Assembly (NCBI GenBank): GCA_050292445.1
Contig: JBNKLQ010000359.1
Span: 1 to 5,500, forward strand
From: Leptofilum sp050292445
Lineage (GTDB): Bacteria; Chloroflexota; Anaerolineae; Promineifilales; Promineifilaceae
Direction: 5' to 3'
Length of the DNA stretch: 5,500 nucleotides
How positions within the stretch are numbered: the first letter of the stretch is position 1; every line of letters begins with the position of its first letter. Made by a program: the position numbers and the translations under genes. The notes under the pieces were generated by a model that worked only from the letters and a program-made list of their open reading frames with translations, did not search any database and was not told where the DNA came from. Below are positions 1 to 4,433 of this stretch, one piece after another.

Positions 1-415
1 GGCAGGCCGCCAGGTAAGCATGGCGACCACCAGAGCAAGTACCCCAGATGCCAATTTTGTCGCTCACATAGGGCAGCGACTGCAAATAGTGCAGCGCCCC
101 AGCCATATCGCCGACGGCTTGCTCATCGGGGACGCCGCCAGCGGCGCGAACTTTGGCAGCTACGTCTTCCGGCGTGCCGTGCCCGGCGCGGAAGTAGAGG
201 TTGGGCGAGAGGGCGACGTAACCGTGGTGGGCATACTTGCGCGTCGCTTCACGATACCATTCATCCCAACCCGGCATGTGGTGGATGACAACCATGCCTG
301 GATACGGACCAGGGCCTAACGGCCGTGCCAGATAGGCGTTAATCAACTCACCATTGGCTCCAGGATACGTGACTGTCTCGGCGATCATGCCTTCGTACAT
401 ATCAGTTTGATACAT
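1..415 (-). CDS. dienelactone hydrolase family protein (alpha/beta hydrolase), 3' part outside window
   Basis: The first 138 residues are visible; the gene continues past base 1. It reads as a cytosolic alpha/beta hydrolase of the dienelactone hydrolase family, whose founding members hydrolyse dienelactone to maleylacetate in chlorocatechol breakdown; many relatives have other or unknown ester or lactone substrates. Seen: a beta-strand and oxyanion-type segment VVIHHMPGW at residues 42-50, and the nucleophile elbow GIWGTCSGGR at 122-131 with Cys127 as expected nucleophile (family pattern G-x-C-x-G-G). The Asp and His of the triad would lie outside the window. The start at 415 is supported by AGGAGA (421-426 in plus coordinates) five bases upstream. 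Odd point: the family usually has Glu in the first segment (QEIFG-like), where this protein appears to have His46, so true dienelactone hydrolase activity is doubtful. It is divergent from the hydratase gene. Family call is firm; substrate unknown. Confidence 0.87.
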   Translation of the reverse strand, partial: MYQTDMYEGMIAETVTYPGANGELINAYLARPLGPGPYPGMVVIHHMPGWDEWYREATRKYAHHGYVALSPNLYFRAGHGTPEDVAAKVRAAGGVPDEQAVGDMAGALHYLQSLPYVSDKIGIWGTCSGGRHAYLAAC

Positions 416-461
416 CGTGATCTCCTATTTTTGCTCAGGCTCCCGCATTCTCAATTGGCAA

Positions 462-471
462 ACAAATTTGT
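462..471. promoter_or_regulatory. 10-base perfect palindrome between the divergent hydrolase and hydratase genes
   Basis: ACAAATTTGT is a perfect palindrome, 46 bases upstream of the minus-strand hydrolase start and upstream of the hydratase start. A repeated 10-mer, AATTGGCAAA, occurs at 453-462 and again at 531-540. This may be a regulatory site for the divergent pair. No convincing -35/-10 pair was found, so function is inferred from position only. Confidence 0.25.
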
Positions 472-582
472 GAACGGCCCTATTGTGGCAGAAGGTGAAT
501 CAGAATGCACATTTCTGTTTTAACTGTGCAAATTGGCAAAAATCGCATACTCTTGATGGGCTATTGGAAATCCCCAACAACT

Positions 583-587
583 GGAGG
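583..587 (+). promoter_or_regulatory. Shine-Dalgarno site deciding the hydratase start
   Basis: GGAGG lies four bases before the ATG at 592. The spacing is slightly short, but the motif is stronger than the AAGG nine bases before the alternative ATG at 505. Family length and metal-ligand numbering also favour 592. Confidence 0.55.
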
Positions 588-591
588 TTGT

Positions 592-1374
592 ATGCTCACA
601 GATGCCGAACGAAACCAGGTGGTTGAAGCCCTGCTGGAAGCCAACAAAATGAATGTGCAAACGATACGGCCGTCTGCCCTTTTCCCGCACATCGAATTTG
701 AAGATTCCTACGCCATTTCCGCTGAAGTCGCCCGTCGCCAGCAGGCCGATGGAGCCAAACTTATTGGTTACAAGGTTGGTTTAACTTCAATCGCTATGCG
801 ACGTTCCTCCAAGATTGATGAACCAGACTTTGGCTTTTTGTACGATCATTTTCTCATCGAAGATGGAGCAAAAGTGCCACATACCAATTATTGCGTGCCA
901 CGCGTAGAGCTGGAACTGGCTTTCAGTTTAGGCGCGCCGCTCAAAGGGCCAGGCGTCAACATGCTGGATGTGTTGAGAGCGACGGAGTTTGTGGTGCCGT
1001 CCATTGAGATTATCGACACGCGGGTGGATGAGCCGCGCCAGATTTATGATACGATTGCTGATAATGGGGCTGGTGCGGGGCTTGTGTTGGGGGGACGGCC
1101 GTTTCACCCCCGTGATCTCGATTTACGCATGGTGCCCGGTATCCTCTATCGCAACACCGACATTGAAGAGACAGGACTGTCGTGCGGCGTGATGGGCCAT
1201 CCGGCTAACGGCGTCGCCTGGCTGACCAACAAGCTATCGACGCTAGGCTATGCTCTGGAACCGGGACAAATCCTCCTGGCCGGTTCCTTTGTTCGTCCCG
1301 TTTGGGCACAAATTGGCGACACCATCCGCGCCGACTTTGGCGATCTCGGTTCGTTAGCTATCCAGTTTGTCTAA
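592..1374 (+). CDS. hpaH: 2-oxo-hept-4-ene-1,7-dioate hydratase-like enzyme (HpaH/HpcG; 2-keto-4-pentenoate hydratase / FAH superfamily)
   Basis: This is a cytosolic, divalent-metal-dependent enzyme of the 2-keto-4-pentenoate hydratase branch of the fumarylacetoacetate hydrolase fold. HpaH/HpcG adds water to 2-oxo-hept-4-ene-1,7-dioate in homoprotocatechuate meta-cleavage. Seen, numbering from this start (260 aa): GYKVGLTS at 59-66, PRVELELAF at 103-111, PSIEIIDTR at 136-144, LGGRP at 166-170, IEETG near 191-195 and GHPANGVAWL at 202-211. Expected metal ligands Glu106, Glu108 and Glu139 carry the same numbers as I recall for E. coli HpcG, which favours this start. GGAGG at 583-587 precedes it by four bases. 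An upstream in-frame ATG at 505 (AAGG at 492-495) would add 29 residues unlike the family, so I think it less likely. No other homoprotocatechuate genes are in view; the substrate could be a related 2-hydroxydienoate, as for MhpD. Family call strong, exact substrate moderate. Confidence 0.85.
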   Translation: MLTDAERNQVVEALLEANKMNVQTIRPSALFPHIEFEDSYAISAEVARRQQADGAKLIGYKVGLTSIAMRRSSKIDEPDFGFLYDHFLIEDGAKVPHTNYCVPRVELELAFSLGAPLKGPGVNMLDVLRATEFVVPSIEIIDTRVDEPRQIYDTIADNGAGAGLVLGGRPFHPRDLDLRMVPGILYRNTDIEETGLSCGVMGHPANGVAWLTNKLSTLGYALEPGQILLAGSFVRPVWAQIGDTIRADFGDLGSLAIQFV

Positions 1375-1411
1375 TATAAATAGGCAGTTTGCACAGCTTC
1401 TCCTTTCTTTT

Positions 1412-1449
1412 CTCTGTGAAACTCTGTGCCAACTCTGCGTACCTCTGTG
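1412..1449 (+). repeat. four phased CTCTGTG-type heptamers before the nitroreductase gene
   Basis: CTCTGTG occurs at 1412-1418, 1422-1428 and 1443-1449, with the variant CTCTGCG at 1433-1439. Start-to-start spacings are 10, 11 and 10 bases, close to one DNA turn. The block fills the middle of the 107-base gap between the hydratase and nitroreductase genes, within a pyrimidine-rich strand. It could be an intergenic repeat of the type scattered in some environmental genomes, or a phased protein-binding array. No function can be assigned from one copy. Confidence 0.7.
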
Positions 1450-1481
1450 TTCCTTTTTTGTTTAATGCAGGAGAAAGCTAA

Positions 1482-2153
1482 ATGAAATCAATTCCGTCGG
1501 TCTCACTAGAAATGCAAACCTTTGCCGTGGACGAGATGCGCCGGCGCGCCAAGGCATTTTTCGACCTGATGAAGCAACGCCACAGCACCCGCGACTTTGC
1601 CGACAAGCCCGTGCCGCTGGACGTCATCATGCGCTGCTTGGAAACGGCCGGTCGCGCCCCCAGCGGGGCCAATCAACAGCCCTGGCACTTCGTCGTCGTC
1701 ACCGACCCGGACATCAAGCACAAAATTCGGTTGGCGGCGGAAGAAGAAGAGCTTGCGTTCTACGCTGGCCGTGCTTCAGAAGAATGGCTGGAAGCCCTGG
1801 CCCCATTGGGTACCGACGCCGACAAATCGTTCATCGACCGTGCAGGCTGCCTCATTATCATCTTTGCCCAATCGTACGGTTTAACCGATGATGGCCAGCG
1901 GATAAAACATTATTACGTGCAGGAATCGGTGGGCATTGCCACCGGCTTTCTGATCACAGCGCTGCACAATGCCGGACTGGCCTGCCTCACCCACACTCCT
2001 AGTCCCATGGGCTTCCTGGCAGAAATTTTGCAGCGGCCCAAAAACGAGCGCGCTTACATCAATCTAGTCGTTGGTTATCCTGCTGAAGATGCACAGGTAC
2101 CTAAACACGCCCTTGATAAAAAGGAGCTGTCAGATTTTGTAACTGTTCTGTGA
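1482..2153 (+). CDS. nitroreductase family flavoprotein, iodotyrosine deiodinase (IYD)-like
   Basis: This is a cytosolic FMN enzyme of the nitroreductase fold, 223 aa, a normal length for bacterial members. Seen: the FMN phosphate-binding segment RHSTRDF at 33-39, the second FMN loop RAPSGANQQPW at 58-68, then DPDIKHKIR at 75-83, and a C-terminal THTPSP segment at 170-175 followed by VGYP at 197-200. The closest recalled family is iodotyrosine deiodinase. The Glu, Tyr and Lys that clamp the halotyrosine zwitterion in human IYD are spaced E-x3-Y and Y-x20-K; here Glu90, Tyr94 and Lys115 have exactly that spacing. Reductive dehalogenation of a halotyrosine or halophenol is therefore plausible, but the physiological substrate is unknown. 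No N-terminal membrane anchor is seen, unlike vertebrate IYD. The start is backed by AGGAGA at 1469-1474, seven bases upstream. It converges on the GntR gene with 45 bases between stops. Confidence 0.9.
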   Translation: MKSIPSVSLEMQTFAVDEMRRRAKAFFDLMKQRHSTRDFADKPVPLDVIMRCLETAGRAPSGANQQPWHFVVVTDPDIKHKIRLAAEEEELAFYAGRASEEWLEALAPLGTDADKSFIDRAGCLIIIFAQSYGLTDDGQRIKHYYVQESVGIATGFLITALHNAGLACLTHTPSPMGFLAEILQRPKNERAYINLVVGYPAEDAQVPKHALDKKELSDFVTVL

Positions 2154-2198
2154 GGTTGTTTGGTTCATGTTATATTGGCTACGCGAAAAATTGCAGGT

Positions 2199-2924
2199 TT
2201 AAACCCAACTTTGCATGAAACGTAACTTCACCACGGAATCATCGTAGGCACTGTGGCCCCAAACCAACGGCCGATCCGCCTCATTGTAAAATGTGGTGGC
2301 AAATTGCAGCAGTTGCTTCCCTGGCGGGCAATCTAGCAGCTGAATCGTTTTGTCATCATCGGCCAGCGTGGGGCTAATTTCGTAGATGGCGTAGGCGATG
2401 GTTTGCTGGCAATATTGTTGGAGAAAGGTGTGGAGGGGTAAACGGCCGTCATAAAAATCATCGTCACTGGTAAAAAGCGCTTGCGGGATGACATTGGTGG
2501 CCAGGATAAACGGCCGTTCATCGGCCAAAAACAAACGAACCAACACCATGACCGGTTCGCCCAGCGCCAAATTGAGCAGTTCAGCCTCTGCTTCAGTCGC
2601 CTCGCGTTGCAGCATGGAGATTGGTTGAATGGTGGGTTGGTAACCGGATTCTGTGATAAGACGGCCGTAATCCAACAGCCCGCCCAACGAGTTCACCTCC
2701 CCCACCCGAGGATTTACATAGGTGCCCGCTCCTTGTCGCCGAACAATAAGCCCTTCACTGGCCAGCCGGGTTAAGACTGTTCGTATTGTGGCTCGACTGA
2801 CGCCAAATTCGGCCGTGAGCGCCAGCTCCGTAGGCAATTGTTCCCCTGGCCCATACGCGCGCTGCTGAATACGTTCTCGCAATGTTCCTTCAATTTGCTC
2901 AATGTTTGGTTTTATCTGATTCAT
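2199..2924 (-). CDS. GntR family transcriptional regulator, HutC subfamily (wHTH + UTRA)
   Basis: This is a 241 aa, two-domain cytosolic DNA-binding regulator, the usual length for HutC-type GntR proteins. The N-terminal winged helix-turn-helix spans about residues 8-72: PGEQLPTELAL at 26-36, recognition helix region FGVSRATIRTVLTRL at 40-54, and wing VRRQGAGTYV at 61-70. The C-terminal UTRA ligand-binding domain spans about 85-238 and ends in the typical RPLVWGHSAYDD-type strand at 218-229. Members usually repress transport or catabolic genes and release DNA when a small ligand, often a sugar phosphate, amino acid or pathway intermediate, binds the UTRA domain. The gene is divergent from the ygeY-transcarbamylase pair, which is its likely target, along with itself. 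No good Shine-Dalgarno site precedes the ATG, and the promoter proposed below leaves a leader of only about 14 bases. The ligand cannot be read from the sequence. Confidence 0.93.
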   Translation of the reverse strand: MNQIKPNIEQIEGTLRERIQQRAYGPGEQLPTELALTAEFGVSRATIRTVLTRLASEGLIVRRQGAGTYVNPRVGEVNSLGGLLDYGRLITESGYQPTIQPISMLQREATEAEAELLNLALGEPVMVLVRLFLADERPFILATNVIPQALFTSDDDFYDGRLPLHTFLQQYCQQTIAYAIYEISPTLADDDKTIQLLDCPPGKQLLQFATTFYNEADRPLVWGHSAYDDSVVKLRFMQSWV

Positions 2925-2938
2925 ATTTCACGAAAATG

Positions 2939-2968
2939 ATGACAATTATCATCGAAACACATGATAAT
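2939..2968 (+). promoter_or_regulatory. candidate sigma70-type promoter for the ygeY-transcarbamylase operon
   Basis: The -35 is ATGACA (2939-2944; 5 of 6) and the -10 is GATAAT (2963-2968; 5 of 6), with an 18-base spacer. It is the mirror image of the minus-strand promoter and overlaps it almost completely. It would give a leader of about 200 bases before ygeY, so a second promoter nearer the gene is possible; no convincing -35/-10 pair was found there. Confidence 0.35.
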
Positions 2969-2973
2969 TGTCA
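2940..2973. promoter_or_regulatory. perfect 13-base inverted repeat, candidate operator of the GntR regulator
   Basis: TGACAATTATCAT (2940-2952) and ATGATAATTGTCA (2961-2973) are exact reverse complements around an 8-base spacer. Each arm is also a near-palindrome of the form TGAYAATTRTCA, and the two arm centres are 22 bases apart, about two helical turns. This fits two regulator dimers on the same DNA face. The site begins 15 bases upstream of the GntR start codon, in the region divergent from ygeY. It does not contain the GT-N-TA-N-AC core recalled for many HutC proteins, so binding by this regulator is an inference. Confidence 0.6.
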
Positions 2974-2974
2974 G
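2945..2974 (-). promoter_or_regulatory. candidate sigma70-type promoter for the GntR gene
   Basis: Reading the minus strand, the -35 is CTGACA (plus 2969-2974; 5 of 6 to TTGACA) and the -10 is GATAAT (plus 2945-2950; 5 of 6 to TATAAT), with an 18-base spacer. Transcription would begin near 2938, giving a leader of about 14 bases to the ATG at 2924. The promoter lies wholly within the inverted repeat, so a protein bound there would block it. Confidence 0.45.
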
Positions 2975-3064
2975 ACCTTTTAGGGCTATCATTGACCAAA
3001 ATAGCAGTGGTTTTGCTTGTCTGGTCAAAAAGAATGTGATAAAAATTACAAAATTTGTCAGACC
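2968..3064 (+). repeat. direct repeat TTGTCAGACC, two copies, and a related inverted pair
   Basis: TTGTCAGACC occurs exactly at 2968-2977 and 3055-3064, 87 bases apart, so the first copy overlaps the right arm of the 13-base inverted repeat. Between them, TTGACCA (2992-2998) and TGGTCAA (3022-3028) form a 7-base inverted pair. All lie in the control region between GntR and ygeY and could be auxiliary operator sites. Confidence 0.45.
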
Positions 3065-3115
3065 AATCAGGCTGATTGTATTTCCCAACATAATATTGCA
3101 CAATTATGACAAAGT

Positions 3116-3140
3116 TGGCAAATGTCAATATCATTTGCCA
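3116..3140. promoter_or_regulatory. 9-base inverted repeat upstream of ygeY
   Basis: TGGCAAATG (3116-3124) and CATTTGCCA (3132-3140) are exact reverse complements around a 7-base centre. The site lies 41 bases before the ygeY start codon and could be a second operator or a hairpin in the leader RNA. No T-run follows, so it is not a normal intrinsic terminator. Its centre includes TGTCAATATCAT (3123-3134), which resembles an arm of the upstream 13-base repeat with one base missing. Confidence 0.45.
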
Positions 3141-3170
3141 GATACACTCCCAAACGAAATTTAAGAGCAA

Positions 3171-3176
3171 AAAGGA
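3171..3176 (+). promoter_or_regulatory. Shine-Dalgarno site deciding the ygeY start
   Basis: AAAGGA lies five bases before the ATG at 3182. This, with the family length, supports a 400 aa protein over an in-frame ATG at 3122. The earlier start would add 20 basic residues without family resemblance and would run through the 9-base inverted repeat. Confidence 0.75.
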
Positions 3177-3181
3177 TAAAC

Positions 3182-4384
3182 ATGAACGATACCATTCAAC
3201 ACCTCAACCAGCGTGTGGCAAACGCGGAAGAGGATATTTTGCGTTTCTTCCGCGAAATTGTCGCCATCCCCAGTATGGATAGCGACATCAAAGAAGTGGG
3301 CAAGCGCATCGGCGAAGAAATGCGTAAGCTCAATTATGATGAGGTCTACGTAGACAAATACGGCTCCATCGTTGGCAAAATTGGCAGCGGCCCCAAAATC
3401 TTACTCTACGACACCCACATCGACACCGTGGGCATCGGCGACCCGTCGCAGTGGGAATGGGACCCCTTTAAAGGCAAGGTTGAAGATGGCATACTCTATG
3501 CACGCGGTGCGTTAGACGAGAAAAATAGCACTCCCGGCATGGTCTACGGCCTGGCAATGGCCCGTGACCTGGGCTTGCTGGATGGCTTCACCTGTTACGT
3601 CCTGGGCAACATCGAAGAATGGTGCGATGGCGTTGGCTGCGCTGCTTTCCATGATTGGGAAGAGGTTCACCCCGACTTTGTCGTCATTGGTGAGCCAACC
3701 AACATGAAGGTCTATCACGGCCACAAAGGGCGCATCGAGATGGAAATCACCTGCAAAGGCAAAAGCGCCCACGCCGCCAGCAACTACATGGGCGACAACG
3801 CCATCTATAAAATGCTGCCGGTCATCGAGGCCATCTCGGAAATGGAAAAGGATTTTGAGCCACACGAATTTCTGGGCCAGGGGCGTGTCACGGTAACCCG
3901 TGTCTCCAGCGTCAGTCCCAGCACCAACGCCGTCCCCGATGAATGCACCATCTTCATCGACCGCCGCGTGACGTTTGGCGAAACCAAAGAGTATTGGCGC
4001 GAAGCTTTGGAAGCCATCATCCCCGAAGAACACAAAAATGATTTTGAAATCCGCAAATTGATTTATACTGAACCCAGCCACACGGGCGCGGTTTACGAAT
4101 ATGAACAATATTTCCCCGCCTGGGCGCTGGAAGAAAATCATCCTTTTGTGCAGGCAGGCATAGAAACGATGAAGGCTCTCTGGAACAGCAACGATCCATT
4201 TGGACAAGGCAAATGGGACTTCTCCACCAACGGCAATTACTGGACGGGCAAGCTAGGCATCCCCAGCATCGGTTTTGGCCCTGGCGATGAGATTTATGCC
4301 CACGCTGTAAACGAACACGTACCGCTTAAAGATGTTGTTGAAGCAACCAAATTTTACGCATTGCTGCCAGCGATGATAAAGTAG
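3182..4384 (+). CDS. ygeY: YgeY-type M20 family metallohydrolase (selenium metabolism-linked hydrolase family)
   Basis: This is a 400 aa cytosolic M20 dipeptidase/deacylase-type enzyme; recalled E. coli YgeY is about 403 aa and matches along the whole length. Expected two-metal site residues are visible: His79 with Asp81 in THIDTVG (78-84), Asp112 in ARGALDE (107-113), general base Glu145 and ligand Glu146 in GNIEEWCDG (142-150), Glu171 in GEPT (170-173), and His374 in AHAVNE (373-378). The lid/dimerisation domain lies roughly at 183-295, with GDNAIYKM at 204-211 shared with YgeY. YgeY has been placed in anaerobic purine/uric acid breakdown, where it is thought to hydrolyse a ureido or carbamoyl derivative of 2,3-diaminopropionate; other M20 enzymes remove acyl groups from amino acids. 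It is first gene of a two-gene unit with a transcarbamylase 49 bases downstream, and is divergent from the GntR gene. Family assignment is strong; the reaction here is inferred. Confidence 0.9.
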   Translation: MNDTIQHLNQRVANAEEDILRFFREIVAIPSMDSDIKEVGKRIGEEMRKLNYDEVYVDKYGSIVGKIGSGPKILLYDTHIDTVGIGDPSQWEWDPFKGKVEDGILYARGALDEKNSTPGMVYGLAMARDLGLLDGFTCYVLGNIEEWCDGVGCAAFHDWEEVHPDFVVIGEPTNMKVYHGHKGRIEMEITCKGKSAHAASNYMGDNAIYKMLPVIEAISEMEKDFEPHEFLGQGRVTVTRVSSVSPSTNAVPDECTIFIDRRVTFGETKEYWREALEAIIPEEHKNDFEIRKLIYTEPSHTGAVYEYEQYFPAWALEENHPFVQAGIETMKALWNSNDPFGQGKWDFSTNGNYWTGKLGIPSIGFGPGDEIYAHAVNEHVPLKDVVEATKFYALLPAMIK

Positions 4385-4407
4385 GTCAAGTTTAAAACTT
4401 GACCTAC
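4381..4407 (+). promoter_or_regulatory. perfect intercistronic hairpin overlapping the ygeY stop codon
   Basis: GTAGGTCAAGTTT (4381-4393) and AAACTTGACCTAC (4395-4407) are exact reverse complements. As RNA this gives a stem of at least 10 pairs with a 7-base AU loop. It overlaps the TAG stop at 4382-4384 and ends 14 bases before the Shine-Dalgarno site of the next gene. No U-run follows, so a Rho-independent terminator is unlikely. An RNA-stability or processing element, or a mobile short palindromic repeat, fits better. Confidence 0.65.
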
Positions 4408-4421
4408 AACCGAAAACCTTT

Positions 4422-4426
4422 GGAGG
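4422..4426 (+). promoter_or_regulatory. Shine-Dalgarno site deciding the transcarbamylase start
   Basis: GGAGG lies seven bases before the ATG at 4434, near ideal. The next in-frame ATG at 4461 has no comparable site, so the 325 aa start is preferred although residues 1-9 have no obvious family counterpart. Confidence 0.75.
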
Positions 4427-4433
4427 ACAAAAG

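Larger units (their letters stand above)
319..2668. repeat. iterated palindrome ACGGCCGT, six dispersed copies
   Basis: ACGGCCGT occurs at 319-326, 666-673, 1095-1102, 2442-2449, 2510-2517 and 2661-2668. The core CGGCCG also occurs at 1645-1650, 2268-2273 and 2810-2815. A random 5.5 kb sequence of even composition would hold about 0.08 copies of the octamer. All copies lie inside coding sequence, read as Arg-Pro or Gly-Arg codon pairs. None occurs after 2815. Confidence 0.75.

Noticed and set aside
20..319. 99-codon plus-strand open frame
   Set aside because: It lies opposite the hydrolase gene, which has recognised motifs and a good ribosome site. The plus-strand translation resembles no family.
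505..591. 29-residue N-terminal extension of the hydratase
   Set aside because: The residues do not resemble the family. The 592 start gives the usual length and makes the metal-ligand numbering agree with HpcG. Kept only as an alternative, since AAGG precedes 505.
2196..2205. GGTTTAAACC palindrome at the convergent gene ends, considered as a bidirectional terminator
   Set aside because: It is only ten bases with no room for a loop and no T-run on either side, and it overlaps the GntR stop codon. No terminator is visible between these two genes.
2938..2953. Fur- or metalloregulator-type box (GATGACAATTATCATC)
   Set aside because: It resembles Fur boxes in being AT-rich GATAAT-like DNA, but the adjacent genes have no iron or metal-uptake role and a GntR gene is next door. 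Kept only as an alternative reading of the operator.
3122..3181. 20-residue N-terminal extension of YgeY
   Set aside because: It has no Shine-Dalgarno site, is unlike YgeY, and overlaps a 9-base inverted repeat. AAAGGA marks the ATG at 3182.
3512..4207. 231-codon minus-strand open frame inside ygeY
   Set aside because: It is an antisense shadow of a strongly conserved M20 gene, with no recognisable domain and no ribosome site.
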